Under the pieces are notes generated by a model that searched no databases, was not told where the DNA came from, and saw nothing but the letters and a program-made list of their open reading frames with translations. From DATKNA01 sp963755755 (GTDB lineage Bacteria > Actinomycetota > Actinomycetes > Actinomycetales > Kineosporiaceae): a DNA stretch of 64,000 bases. Where the stretch lies: contig CAVWLJ010000010.1 of NCBI GenBank assembly GCA_963755755.1, forward strand, positions 620,001 through 684,000, read 5' to 3'. Below, in pieces: positions 31,149 to 40,759 of this stretch. The stretch's first letter is position 1; the number at the start of each line of letters is the position of its first letter. Both the position numbers and the translations under genes were made by a program.

Positions 31149-33266
31149 TCAGCGCTGCTCGTCCTGCAGCGGGAGGGCGTCGAGGATCTTGTCCAGCGTG
31201 ACGGGGAGGTCGCGGATGCGGACGCCGGTGGCGTGCCACACGGCGTTCGACACGGCCGCCGCGGTCCCGACGATCCCGATCTCGCCGATCCCCTTGCTGC
31301 CCATCGGGTTGACGTAGGGGTCGTGCTCGTCGAGCCAGTCCGCCTGGACGTCCTCGACGTCCGCGCAGGTCGCGATGTGGTACTCCGCCAGGTCGTGGTT
31401 GACCACGTGGCCGAACCGCGGGTCGAGCAGGGAGTCCTCGAACAGCGCCATCGACAGGCCCATGGTCATGCCGCCGATGAACTGCGAGCGCGCTGTCCGC
31501 GGGTTGACGATCCGGCCGGCGGCGAAGACGCCGAGCAGCCGCGGCACCCGGATCTCCCCGGTGTCGGCGTTCACCCGGGCCTCGACGAACTGGGCCCCGA
31601 AGGCGGACATCTGGTAGCGGTCCAGGTACGGGTTCGCGCCGACCGACCCCTCCGCCTCGGCGCCGTCCGAGGCGTCGAAACCGTGCTCGGACCGGAACGC
31701 CCGCGCCGCCTCGACGATCGCGGACCCCCACGTCGCCGTCCCCGACGAGCCGCCGGCCACCGAGGCGACCGGGTAGGCGGTGTCGCCGATCAGGACGTCG
31801 ACGTCGTCCACCGGCACGTCGAGCGCGTCCGCGGCGATCTGCGGCAGGACCGTCCAGGCCCCGGTCCCGATGTCCGCCGCGCCGATCTCCACCGTGTACC
31901 GGCCGCCGGCGAACCGGATCCGGGCCGTCGACTGCGCCTGCCGCATCGTCGGGTACACCGACGCGGCCACCCCGGTCCCCACCAGCCAGTCGCCGTCGCG
32001 CCGGACGCCGGGCCGCGGGTCCCGGCCCTCCCAGCGGAAGAGCTCCGCGCCGCGGCGCAGGCACTCGACGAGGTGCCGGCTCGAGAACGGCTTGCCGGTC
32101 TCGGGGTCGACCTGGGTGTCGTTGCGGACCCGCAGCTCCACCGGGTCGATGCCGAGCGCCACGGCGAGCTCGTCCATCGCGACCTCGGGCCCGAACATGC
32201 CCGGGCACTCGCCGGGCGCCCGCATCCACGACGGCACCGGGACGTCGAGGGCGGCGAGCCGGTGCGTCGTCCGCCGGTTCGGCGAGGCGTACATGGACCG
32301 GGTCGGGACGCCGGTCTGCTCGGCGAACTCCTTGACCTTCGACGTCTGCTCGACGACGTCGATCGCGATGCCCCGGAGGCGCCCGTGGGCGTCGGCGGCG
32401 AGCCGCATCCGCTGGATCGTCGGCGTCCGGTAGCCGGCCAGGGAGAACATCTGCTGCCGGGTGTAGGCGAGCTTGACCGGGCGGCCGGGCACGGCGCGCG
32501 CGGCCATCGCGGCGACGACGACGTTGACGTGCGGCGTCCCCTTCGAGCCGAAGCCCCCGCCGACGTACGGCGACGTCACCCGGACCTGCTCCTCCTGCAG
32601 CCCGAACGTCGACGCGACGGCGGCCCGGGCCGGATGCGCGCCCTGGGTCGAGTCCCACAGGGTGAGGAAGCCGGGGCCGGTCGCGTCCCACAGCGCCGTC
32701 GTCGCGTGCGGCTCGAGCGGGTTGTTGTGGTACATCGCCGTCTCGTAGGTCTGCTCGACGGTGGCCTCGGCGCCCGTCATGGCGGCGTCCATGTCGCCCT
32801 CGGACGTGTCCGTCGGATACCCGGCGTTGACCTGCTCCGGCGCATAGAGGTCCGGCCGGTCCGCCGACAGCTCGACGTCGTGGGGCTGCTCGTCGTAGCC
32901 GATCCGGACGAACCCGGCCGCCTCCCGGGCGACCTCGGAGGTCTCCGCGACGACGAACGCCACGACCTGACCGCGGTAGGCGACGTCGTCGCTCTGCAGG
33001 GCGGCGAGGTCGGGGTCGGCGGGCGACGGCAGGTGCTCGGCGTTGCGGGTGGTGACGACGGCGAGCACGCCGGCGAGCTTCTCGGCGTCCGCGGTCTCCA
33101 CCGAGATGATCCGGCCGCGGGCCACCGTAGCCTGGACGAGCTGCACGTAGGCGGGCGAGGCCACCGGCGTCTCGAAGGCGTAGGTGGCGGTGCCGCGCAC
33201 CTTGAGCGGGCCGTCACGGCGCACGAGGTCGCGGCCGATGGCGCGAGGCTCCAGCAGGTCGGTCAT
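31149..33266 (-). CDS. Aldehyde/xanthine oxidoreductase, molybdenum-cofactor large subunit (PaoC/YagR-like)
   Basis: 705 aa, intact. Xanthine-oxidase-family molybdopterin subunit: N-terminal aldehyde-oxidase alpha/beta-hammerhead (GPLKVRGTATYAFETPVASP), Moco-binding SPYVGGGFGSKGTPHVN, RAPGECPGMFGPEVAMDELA, GAADIGTGAWTVLPQIAADA, and the catalytic Glu in NPMGSKGIGEIGIVGTAAA. Third gene of an ATGA/GTGA-overlapping operon (Fe-S, FAD, Moco). It hydroxylates aldehydes or N-heterocycles; substrate unknown. No Moco synthesis genes in the window. Confidence 0.9.
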   Translation of the reverse strand: MTDLLEPRAIGRDLVRRDGPLKVRGTATYAFETPVASPAYVQLVQATVARGRIISVETADAEKLAGVLAVVTTRNAEHLPSPADPDLAALQSDDVAYRGQVVAFVVAETSEVAREAAGFVRIGYDEQPHDVELSADRPDLYAPEQVNAGYPTDTSEGDMDAAMTGAEATVEQTYETAMYHNNPLEPHATTALWDATGPGFLTLWDSTQGAHPARAAVASTFGLQEEQVRVTSPYVGGGFGSKGTPHVNVVVAAMAARAVPGRPVKLAYTRQQMFSLAGYRTPTIQRMRLAADAHGRLRGIAIDVVEQTSKVKEFAEQTGVPTRSMYASPNRRTTHRLAALDVPVPSWMRAPGECPGMFGPEVAMDELAVALGIDPVELRVRNDTQVDPETGKPFSSRHLVECLRRGAELFRWEGRDPRPGVRRDGDWLVGTGVAASVYPTMRQAQSTARIRFAGGRYTVEIGAADIGTGAWTVLPQIAADALDVPVDDVDVLIGDTAYPVASVAGGSSGTATWGSAIVEAARAFRSEHGFDASDGAEAEGSVGANPYLDRYQMSAFGAQFVEARVNADTGEIRVPRLLGVFAAGRIVNPRTARSQFIGGMTMGLSMALFEDSLLDPRFGHVVNHDLAEYHIATCADVEDVQADWLDEHDPYVNPMGSKGIGEIGIVGTAAAVSNAVWHATGVRIRDLPVTLDKILDALPLQDEQR

Positions 33267-34270
33267 CGGGAGGCCTCCCGGCCGGCGAGGTCGCGCAGGG
33301 TCGCCACGGCGGTCCGGGCCAGCAGCGGGATCTTGAAGCCGTTGCCGCCGTCGATGCCGGGCTGCGGCCGCGCGTCGGCAAGTTCGACGTCGACGGCGGC
33401 GGCGAGGTTCTCGAGTGACGCGGGCGCGCCGCGCAGCAGCTCCTCGGCCCGGGTGGCGCGCCACGGCTTGTGCGCCACCCCGCCGAAGGCGAGCCGGACG
33501 TCGGTGATCCGGCCGTCCTCGACGGCGAGGGCGGCGGCGACGGAGACGAGCGCGAACGCGTACGAGGCGCGGTCACGGACCTTGCGGTACGCCGAGCGGG
33601 CGGCGACCGGCAGCACCGGCAGCTCGATCGCCGTGACGAGGTCGCCGTGCTCCAGGACCGTGTCGCGTTCGGGCTCGTCCCCGGGCAGCCGGTGCAGCTG
33701 GGGAAAGGGCAGGGTGCGCGCGCCGTCGCGGCCGCGGATATGCACGACGGCGTCCAGGGCCGCCATCGCCACGGCCATGTCCGAGGGGTGGGTGGCGATG
33801 CACTGCTCGCTCGCCCCGAGCACGGCGTGGCCCCGGGTGGCCCCGCCGATCGCCGAGCAGCCGCTGCCCGGCTCCCGCTTGTTGCACGGCGTGGTGACGT
33901 CCTGGAAGTAGACGCAGCGGGTGCGCTGGAGCGGGTTGCCGCCGGTCGTGGCCATGTTCCGCAGCTGCCCGGAGGCGCCGGCGAGCAGGGCCTGGGCCAG
34001 CACCGGGTAGCGGGTACGGACCCGGGGGTCCGCCGCGAGGTCGCTGTTCGGCACGGCCGCACCCACGAGCAGCCCGCCGTCCGGCGTCTCGGTGATCTCG
34101 TGCGACGTCACGTCGGTGACCTTGACGAGGACGCCGGGCGCCGCGACCCCGAGCTTGAGGTGGTCGACGAGGTTCGTGCCGCCGGCGAGGTACACGGCGT
34201 CCGGCCGCCCGGCGACCGCGGCCACGGCGGCCTGCTCGTCCGGGGGCGCGAGGAAGGCGAACGGCCTCAC
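33263..34270 (-). CDS. Aldehyde/xanthine oxidoreductase, FAD-binding subunit (PaoB/YagS-like)
   Basis: 335 aa, intact. FAD pyrophosphate loop YLAGGTNLVDHLKLGVAAPG, then GQLRNMATTGGNPLQRTRC. It has the extra iron-sulfur insertion of PaoB: CVYFQDVTTPCNKREPGSGC followed by SAIGG, a [4Fe-4S] site lacking in most xanthine dehydrogenase FAD subunits. Start GTG 34270 overlaps the stop of the Fe-S subunit; its own stop overlaps the Moco subunit start. Confidence 0.92.
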   Translation of the reverse strand: MRPFAFLAPPDEQAAVAAVAGRPDAVYLAGGTNLVDHLKLGVAAPGVLVKVTDVTSHEITETPDGGLLVGAAVPNSDLAADPRVRTRYPVLAQALLAGASGQLRNMATTGGNPLQRTRCVYFQDVTTPCNKREPGSGCSAIGGATRGHAVLGASEQCIATHPSDMAVAMAALDAVVHIRGRDGARTLPFPQLHRLPGDEPERDTVLEHGDLVTAIELPVLPVAARSAYRKVRDRASYAFALVSVAAALAVEDGRITDVRLAFGGVAHKPWRATRAEELLRGAPASLENLAAAVDVELADARPQPGIDGGNGFKIPLLARTAVATLRDLAGREASR

Positions 34271-34779
34271 GCCGGCTCACCCGCTGCCTGGCGCACGGCG
34301 GGGACGATGTGGGCGTAGGCGGCGCAGCGGCAGAGGTTGCCGCTCATCCGCTCGGCGATCTCGCGGTCGTCGAGCTCCGGCTCGGCCGCCACGTCCGGGG
34401 TCACGGCGCTGGGCCAGCCCTTGCGGACCTCGTCCAGGACGCCCACGGCCGAGCAGATCTGCCCCGGCGTGCAGTACCCGCACTGGTACGCGTCGCGGTC
34501 GAGGAACGCCTGCTGCACCGGGTGGAGCCCCTCGCCGTCGGCCAGCCCGTCGGCGGTCGTGATCTCGCAGCCGTCGTGGGCGACGGCCAGGGCGAGGCAG
34601 GTCAGACTCCGGCGTCCGTCGAGGAGCACCGTGCACGCGCCGCACTGGCCGTGGTCGCAGCCCTTCTTCGGGCTCGTGATCCCGAGCCGCTCGCGCAGGA
34701 GGTCCAGCAGGGTCGTCCGGGTGTCGACGGTCGCGGTTCGTTCCACGCCGTCGACGCGGACCGTGACGGTCGCGTCCAT
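34267..34779 (-). CDS. Aldehyde/xanthine oxidoreductase, 2Fe-2S subunit (PaoA/YagT-like)
   Basis: 170 aa. Plant-ferredoxin-like domain KKGCDHGQCGACTVLLDGRR and the second cluster domain with CGYCTPGQICSAVGVL and GNLCRCAAYAHIVPAV. First gene of the operon. ATG 34779 (MDATVTVRVDGVERTATVDT) is chosen; a longer form from TTG 34812 is less likely. No twin-arginine signal, so the enzyme is probably cytosolic, unlike E. coli PaoABC. Confidence 0.92.
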   Translation of the reverse strand: MDATVTVRVDGVERTATVDTRTTLLDLLRERLGITSPKKGCDHGQCGACTVLLDGRRSLTCLALAVAHDGCEITTADGLADGEGLHPVQQAFLDRDAYQCGYCTPGQICSAVGVLDEVRKGWPSAVTPDVAAEPELDDREIAERMSGNLCRCAAYAHIVPAVRQAAGEPA

Positions 34780-34821
34780 GCCGGGCCCGGTACCCGCGTG
34801 GGGTGCCGTCAATCCCGGGGA

Positions 34822-36060
34822 TCAGCCGGCCAGCGCCGCGGCGAGGACGGGGGCGGTGAGCTCGATCTGCCAGTGGCGAGCCCCGCGCTCGGCGAGGAAC
34901 GCGCGGACGGCGTCCTCGTCCGCCGGGGACGGGGGCGACCAGCACAGCCGGCGCACGACGTCGGGGGAGAGCAGGTTCTCGACGGGCAGCGTGTGCTCGG
35001 CGGCGACGGCGGTGACCGCGGCCCGCGCCCGCGCCAGCCGCTCCGCCGCGGCCGGGTCCCGGTCCGGCCAGACCCGGGGCGGGGGCGGCCCCTCGGTGGG
35101 CAGGTGCTGCGCCGGCAGCTCGTCCTCCGGCAGGTCGAGCGCGCGGCGGACGGCGTCCGCCCAGACGTCGATGTAGCGGCGCGAGCCGCGGCCGGTGAAC
35201 GTCGTCAGCGCGCTCAGCGCCCGCTTGGTCTGCGGTGACGCCAGCGCCGCCTCGACGATCGAGGAATCGGGGATGATCCGGCCGGGGGAGACGTCCTGCT
35301 CCTGCGCGAGGGCGTCCCGGGCCAGCCAGAGCTCCCGCACGACGGCCAGCTGCCGCCGGTTGCGTACCCGGTGCATTCCCGAGGTGCGTCGCCAGGGGTC
35401 CGTGCGCGGGGCGGTGGGGCTCGCGGCGGCGACCGCGGCGAACTCCTCCAGCGCCCACTCGAGCTTGCCCTGCCGGTCGAGCTCGGCCGCCAGCACGTCG
35501 CGGAGCTCCACGAGCACCTCGACGTCCAGCGCCGCGTACCGCAGCCAGGGCTCCGGCAGGGGACGGATCGACCAGTCCACCGCCGAGTGCTCCTTGGCCA
35601 GGCTGAGCCCGAGCAGCTCCTCCACCACCGCGGCCAGGCCGACGCGCTGAAGGCCGGCCAGGCGGGACCCGAGCTCGGTGTCGAAGAGCCGGCTCGGCCG
35701 CATGCCGACGTCGGCGAGGCAGGGCAGGTCCTGGGTGGCGGCGTGCAGCACCCACTCCGCGTCGGCGAGCGCGCCGCCGACCGCGCCGAGGTCGGGCAGC
35801 GCCGCCGGATCGAGCAGGACGGTGCCGGCACCCTCGCGCCGGAGCTGGACGAGGAACGCCCGCTGGCCGTAGCGGTGGCCCGACGCTCGCTCGGCGTCCA
35901 CTGCGACGGGACCGGTGCCGCTCGCCAGCGCGCGGACGGCCTCGGCGAGCGCCGGAGGATCGGCGATCACCGGGGGCACACCGTCGCTCGGGGTGTCCAG
36001 GGGCCGCAGCTCCCGCCCCGCGGCCTCCGCCGCCTGGGGCTCGAGCGCGTCGGTGGACAT
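34822..36060 (-). CDS. rnd: Ribonuclease D
   Basis: 412 aa, intact. 3'-5' exoribonuclease in tRNA/rRNA maturation. DEDDy exonuclease: motif I VAVDAERASG (D and E), motif II HAATQDLPCLADVG, motif III LRYAALDVEVLVEL with the Tyr and Asp. HRDC domain at about residues 225-305 (RRQLAVVRELWLARDALAQE) and a second C-terminal HRDC-like region. In actinomycetes it is usually found close to hemE and dxs, as here. Confidence 0.92.
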   Translation of the reverse strand: MSTDALEPQAAEAAGRELRPLDTPSDGVPPVIADPPALAEAVRALASGTGPVAVDAERASGHRYGQRAFLVQLRREGAGTVLLDPAALPDLGAVGGALADAEWVLHAATQDLPCLADVGMRPSRLFDTELGSRLAGLQRVGLAAVVEELLGLSLAKEHSAVDWSIRPLPEPWLRYAALDVEVLVELRDVLAAELDRQGKLEWALEEFAAVAAASPTAPRTDPWRRTSGMHRVRNRRQLAVVRELWLARDALAQEQDVSPGRIIPDSSIVEAALASPQTKRALSALTTFTGRGSRRYIDVWADAVRRALDLPEDELPAQHLPTEGPPPPRVWPDRDPAAAERLARARAAVTAVAAEHTLPVENLLSPDVVRRLCWSPPSPADEDAVRAFLAERGARHWQIELTAPVLAAALAG

Positions 36061-36066
36061 GGGGAC

Positions 36067-36072
36067 ACGGTA
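36067..36072 (-). promoter_or_regulatory. -10 box of rnd (leaderless type)
   Basis: Minus-strand TACCGT, 6 nt, ATG at 36060; no SD. Confidence 0.6.
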
Positions 36073-36147
36073 GGCCAGGTCATCGGGTGATACCCGGCCG
36101 AGTGGACGCGGGGGCGGTCGGCGAGTCAGCAGGGAAGGCAGGCCGAG

Positions 36148-36750
36148 TCAGGCGACGGCGCCCGCGCGCATGGCTGTCGCGACCATCTCGGCGCGGTCAC
36201 CCGTGCCCAGCTTGCGGGCGATCCGGGCGAGGTGGCTCTTGACGGTGAGGGCAGAGAGGCCCAGCGCCTCGCCGATGTCCTTGTTGGACTTGCCGTCCGC
36301 GACGAGCTGCAGCACCTGGATCTCCCGTGCGGAGAGGCTGTCCACGCCCTCGCCACGGCTCTCGCCGGTGCGGATCGGCCCGGGGCCGGAGCCGGTGGAG
36401 ACGAGGTAGGACCGGACGCCGGCGCCGATCGCCGCGCGCACGCTGTACGGGTCGTCGCTGGTGGTGAGCACCAGACCGCGGACCCAGCCGGCCGACCGGA
36501 GCTCGCGGACCAGCGAGATGCCGGATCCGTCGGGCAGTCCGGCCTCGGCGATGAGGAGGTCGGCGACGCCGGCGGCCGCGCGCAGCCGGGCCTCGGCGAC
36601 GCTGGACACCTCCAGGACGTGCCGGGCGCCCAGGGCGCGCAGGGTGTGGGCGACGGCCTCGCGCAGCGCCGGAGTGGCCACGACGACGAGGGCGGCGAAG
36701 CGCCCGGGGCGGGGGACGGGGATTCCAGTTCGCTCGGCCACCGTGGTCAC
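36148..36750 (-). CDS. Atypical LuxR-family response regulator (pseudo-receiver)
   Basis: 200 aa, GTG start with GGAGG 5 nt upstream. The N-terminal domain has the receiver pattern (ALVVVATPALREAVAHTLRA; VLTTSDDPYSVRAAIGAGVR) but the phospho-acceptor Asp is replaced by Glu (DLLIAEAGLPDGSG), the acidic pair after strand 1 is missing and the conserved Lys near SYLVS is absent. The C-terminal HTH is complete: LSAREIQVLQLVADGKSNKD, IGEALGLSALTVKSHLARIA. So it likely binds DNA without phosphorylation control. No histidine kinase adjoins it. Confidence 0.88.
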   Translation of the reverse strand: MTTVAERTGIPVPRPGRFAALVVVATPALREAVAHTLRALGARHVLEVSSVAEARLRAAAGVADLLIAEAGLPDGSGISLVRELRSAGWVRGLVLTTSDDPYSVRAAIGAGVRSYLVSTGSGPGPIRTGESRGEGVDSLSAREIQVLQLVADGKSNKDIGEALGLSALTVKSHLARIARKLGTGDRAEMVATAMRAGAVA

Positions 36751-36866
36751 TCAGACCTCCATACTGGGCGCGCCATCGGTCGATGACGCCGTACAGGGAG
36801 GATCGGCACGCCACGCAGGGTCTTGAGCCGAACGGCGCGCACCCGGACGGGTGCACCGGGCTGTGA

Positions 36867-37436
36867 TCAGCGACGACGGGAGAGCGGGGCCACGCCGTCG
36901 GGCAGCGGCGGCAGGCCGCCGACGGTGCACAGCAGCGTCGACCACGCGGTGAGGTGATCGGGCAGATCGCCCAGCGGCGTCCACGACGCGCGGACCTCGA
37001 GCTCGACCGTCGGAGGCTTGGTGGCGAGGGTTCCGTAGCTCTCCGAGACGACCCGAGTGACCGTGCCGCCCGCCGCGGTCACCGCGACGCCGGCGGCGTC
37101 CAGCGCCTCCTCCAGCCAGGACCACCCGACCTGGCCGAGCAGCGGGTCCGCGCCGAACTCCGGCTCGAGCACGGCGCGGACGAAGGTGACGACGCGAAAC
37201 GTCCCCTCCCAGGCCTCCGGTGCGGCGGGGTCGTGCAGCACGACGAAGCGCCCGGTCGCGGCCTCCTCGTCCTCGACGACGACCTCGGCGGAGAGGGCCA
37301 GGGCGAACGGGGCGATGCGCTGCGGCGCCGGGACCTCCTCGAGCACGACCTCGGGGCGCAGCCGGACGGCACGCAACCCGCGGACCGCCGCCTGGAAGTC
37401 CTCGGGCGCGTCGTCGGGCATCCTCCGAACGGCCAC
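36867..37436 (-). CDS. DUF3000 family protein
   Basis: 189 aa, start VAVRRMPDDAPEDFQAAVRG. Conserved blocks RIAPFALALSAEVVVEDEEA, GRFVVLHDPAAPEAWEGTFR and EPEFGADPLLGQVGWSWLEE. DUF3000 is an actinobacterial family of unknown function, typically divergent from hemE as here. GTG 37436 is chosen because a TACGCT box sits 7 nt upstream; the longer reading from 37466 is less likely. Confidence 0.87.
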   Translation of the reverse strand: MAVRRMPDDAPEDFQAAVRGLRAVRLRPEVVLEEVPAPQRIAPFALALSAEVVVEDEEAATGRFVVLHDPAAPEAWEGTFRVVTFVRAVLEPEFGADPLLGQVGWSWLEEALDAAGVAVTAAGGTVTRVVSESYGTLATKPPTVELEVRASWTPLGDLPDHLTAWSTLLCTVGGLPPLPDGVAPLSRRR

Positions 37437-37443
37437 GTGCGGA

Positions 37444-37449
37444 AGCGTA
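37444..37449 (-). promoter_or_regulatory. -10 box of the DUF3000 gene (leaderless type)
   Basis: Minus-strand TACGCT, 7 nt, GTG at 37436; no SD. Confidence 0.5.
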
Positions 37450-37512
37450 CGGCTGCAGGCCCTCACGCGGTGTCACGACGCGCTGCGATCAGGCATGAAA
37501 GGATCGATACCC

Positions 37513-38554
37513 GTGACGAGACACCCGGGTCTGGAGACGTCGGACTTCCTGCGAGCCTGCCGTCGGCTCCCGGTGGAACGTACGCCGGTGTGGTTCATGC
37601 GCCAGGCCGGCCGCTCCCTCCCGGAGTACCGCAAGGTCCGCGAGGGGATCGGCATGCTCGAGTCCTGCCGGCGCCCCGATCTCGTCGCCGAGATCACGCT
37701 GCAGCCGGTACGCCGCTACGGGGTGGACGCCGCGATCTTCTACTCCGACATCGTCGTCCCGCTCGCCGCCGCGGGGGTCGACCTGGACATCGTCCCCGGG
37801 GTGGGGCCGGTGATCGCCGAGCCGATCCGCACCCGCGCCGACCTCGATCGGCTCCGCCCGCTCGCGCCGGAGGACGTCCCCTACGTCACCGAGGCGGTGC
37901 GGCTGCTCGTCGCGGAGCTCGGTCCCACGCCGCTCATCGGCTTCGCCGGGGCGCCGTTCACGCTGGCCAGCTACCTCGTCGAGGGCGGCCCCAGCCGGGA
38001 CCTGCTGCGGACGAAGGCGCTGATGCTGGGCGACCCGGTGCTGTGGCGGGACCTCCTGGACCGGCTCGCGCAGATCACCCGGACGTTCCTGCAGGTCCAG
38101 GTCGCGGCGGGCGCGTCGGCCGTCCAGCTCTTCGACTCGTGGGTCGGGGCGCTCAGCGCACGCGACTACGCCGCATCGGTGCGCCCGGCGTCCGCGGCGG
38201 TGCTGGAACCGCTCGCCGCCCTCGGCGTCCCCCGGATCCACTTCGGGGTCGGCGCGGGCGAGCTCCTCGCGCTCCTGGCCGGTGCGGGCGCCGACGTGGT
38301 CGGCGTGGACTTCCGGGTGCCGCTCGACGAGGCCGCGCGCCGGGTGGGCCCCGGCTTCGCGCTGCAGGGCAACCTCGACCCGGCCGCACTCTTCGCCCCG
38401 CGGGAGGTCCTGCGGGCCCGGGTCGCGCGGGTCCTCGACGAGGGGCGGGCGGCGCCCGGTCACGTCTTCAACCTCGGGTCACGGGGTGCCGCCGGACGCC
38501 GACCCCGAACAGCTGGCCGCCGTCGTGGAGATCGTCCACGGGATGGCACGCTGA
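37513..38554 (+). CDS. hemE: Uroporphyrinogen decarboxylase, frameshift near 3' end
   Basis: Decarboxylates uroporphyrinogen III to coproporphyrinogen III. 346 aa after removing one extra T at about 38479 (VFNLG then HGVPPDADPEQLAAVV). Hallmarks: RTPVWFMRQAGRSLPEYRKV, IFYSDIVVPLAAAGVDLDI, FAGAPFTLASYLVEGGPSRD, LFDSWVGALSARDYAA, GVDFRVPLDEA, ALQGNLDPAALFAP. GTG 37513 is preceded by AAAGGAT at a good distance; ATG 37495 is in frame. First gene of hemE-hemG-hemQ. Confidence 0.95.
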
Positions 38555-38557
38555 GGC

Positions 38558-40031
38558 GTGCCCGAAACCTCCCGCACACCGGTCCGGCCGGCCGGCTCCG
38601 ACCGTCGCCGTCGTCGGTGGCGGGATCTCCGGGCTGGTCGCGGCCTGGCGGCTGGCCACCGCGCCCGACGCGCCGCGTGTCGTGCTCCTGGAGCAGTCGC
38701 CGCGGCTGGGCGGCAAGCTCCTCGTCGGGAAGCTGGGCGACCTCGAGGTCGACCTCGGCGCGGAGTCGGTGCTCGCCCGCCGGCCCGAGGCGGTGGACCT
38801 GCTCGCCGAGCTCGGACTGGACGCCGACGTCGTCCACCCGGCCACCTCGTCGGCGTCGGTGGTGCGGTCGGGGCGCCTGTACCCGCTGCCCGGCGGCACG
38901 CTCATGGGCGTGCCCGGCCGGCCGGAGACGCTGGCCGGCCTACTGAAGGCGGACGAGGTCGCGCGGGTCGCCGTCGAGCCGTCGCTGCCGGGAACGCCCA
39001 TCGACGACGACGTCGACGTCGCCTCGTGGATCGCGGCGCGGGTCGGGCCGGCCGTCGTCGACCGGCTGGTCGAGCCCCTGCTCGGCGGGGTCTACGCCGG
39101 GCACGCCGACCGCCTGTCGCTGCGGGTGACGATCCCTCAGCTCTGGCGGACCGCCCGGGTCGGGGGATCCCTGCTCGCGGCCGTCCGGGAGGCGACCGCG
39201 GGGAGCACGTCGGCGGCGGACCAGCCGGTCTTCGCCGGGCTGCGCGGCGGCGTGGGCCGGCTGCCGCTCGTGCTCGCCGAGCGGCTGACCGCGGCCGGCG
39301 TCGAGATCCGGACCGGCGTCACCGTGCGCGCCCTGGAGCGGACGTCGCCGGGGCCGGGCTGGCGGCTGGTCACCGGTCCGGTGCCCGCCCCCGAGGTGCT
39401 GGACGCCGAGGCCGTCGTCCTCGCGGTGCCGCCCGCGCCGGCCGCACGGCTGCTGCGCGACGCCGTTCCGCTCGCGGCCGCCGAGCTCGCCCGGGTCGAG
39501 ACGGCGAGCGTGGCGCTCGTGGCCGCGCTCGTCCCGCGCCCGGAGCTGCAGGGGCTGCACGGCTCCGGCGTCCTGGTGCCGCCGGTGGAGGGGCACCCGG
39601 TCAAGGCCGCGACGTTCGCGTCCGCGAAGTGGGCGTGGGTGGACGCCCTGGACGCGGGGCACGTCGTCGTCCGGGCCTCGCTGGGCCGTGCCGGGGAGGA
39701 GGCGGTGCTGCAGCGGGACGACGCCGACCTGGCGACGCTCGCGCTCGCCGACCTCGGCGCCCTGCTCGGCCGCGATCTGCGCCCCGTCGCGACCCGGGTG
39801 GTCCGGTGGGGCGGTGCCCTGCCGCAGCCTGCGGTCGGGCACGTGGAGGCGATGGAGCGGGTCGAGGCGGCGGTCGCCGGCGTCCCCGGTCTGGCGGTGT
39901 GTGGCGCCGTTCTGGGGGGCGTGGGCATCCCGGCGTGTATCGCGACCGCGGGGACGGCGGCCCGGCGCGTCCTGGACGGCCTGCGCGAGCCGGGGCGACG
40001 CGCGGTTGCGCGGGCCGCCGGGGGAGAATGA
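38558..40031 (+). CDS. hemG: Protoporphyrinogen/coproporphyrinogen oxidase, frameshift near 5' end
   Basis: FAD-dependent HemY/CgoX-type oxidase (490 aa corrected). GTG 38558 opens VPETSRTPVRPA; an extra G at about 38611 precedes APTVAVVGGGISGLVAAWRL, the dinucleotide-binding motif. Further hallmarks: LLEQSPRLGGKLLVGKLGDL, DLGAESVLARRPEAVDL, VEPLLGGVYAGHADRLSLR and C-terminal PGLAVCGAVLGGVGIPACIA. In actinomycetes it makes coproporphyrin III from coproporphyrinogen III. Starts 3 bp after hemE; hemQ starts 4 bp after its stop. Also called hemY or cgoX. Confidence 0.93.
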
Positions 40032-40035
40032 GGTC

Positions 40036-40759
40036 ATGAGCGACGCCGGCACCCCGGAGCGGACGCGCGTCTCGGCGCGCGAGATCAACGAGACCGTCCG
40101 CTACACGATGTGGTCCGTCTTCGCGGTCGACCCTGCGGCGGGCCCGCTGCCGGAGGACCGGGCCGGGCTGGCGACGGAGGTCGAGCACGTCGTGGCCGGC
40201 CTCGCGGCGAAGGACCTCGAGGTGCGGGGCTGGTACGACGTCGCCGGCCTGCGGGCGGACGCCGATCTCATGGTGTGGTGGCACGCGCCGCAGATCGAGA
40301 CGGTGCAGCAGGCGTACCACGAGCTGCGCCGCACGGTGCTCGGCCGGCACCTGCGGCCGGTGTGGTCCGTCGTCGGGATCCACCGGCCCGCGGAGTTCAA
40401 CAAGGGCCACGTGCCCGCCTTCATGGCCCGTGAGGAGGCCCGCGGCTACCTCTGCGTCTACCCGTTCGTGCGGTCCTACGACTGGTACCTGCTCCCGGAG
40501 GACGGAGCGCCGCCGGATGCTCCACGAGCACGGGATGGCCGCGCGGACGTTCCCCGACGTCCGGGCCAACACGGTGAGTGCCTTCGCGCTCGGCGACTAC
40601 GAGTGGGTGCTCGCGTTCGAGGCCGACGACCTGCACCGGATCGTCGACCTCATGCGCGAGCTGCGGGCGGTGGACGCCCGCCGGCACGTCCGCGAGGAGG
40701 TGCCGTTCTACACGGGCACCCGGCTGCCGCTCGGGGAGCTGGTCACGACCCTTCCGTGA
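40036..40759 (+). CDS. hemQ: Heme-dependent peroxidase / coproheme decarboxylase HemQ (ChdC), one frameshift
   Basis: Converts Fe-coproporphyrin III to heme b with H2O2. 240 aa after removing an extra base at about 40508 (LLPED then ERRRMLHEHGMAARTF). Chlorite-dismutase-like fold: VRYTMWSVFAVDPAAGPLPE, DLMVWWHAPQIETVQQAYHE, VGIHRPAEFNKGHVPAFM, CVYPFVRSYDWYLLPE with the catalytic Tyr, and the proximal His in MLHEHGMAAR. SD GGAGAATGAGG upstream. Together with hemE, hemG and ferrochelatase it shows the coproporphyrin-dependent route. Confidence 0.93.
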
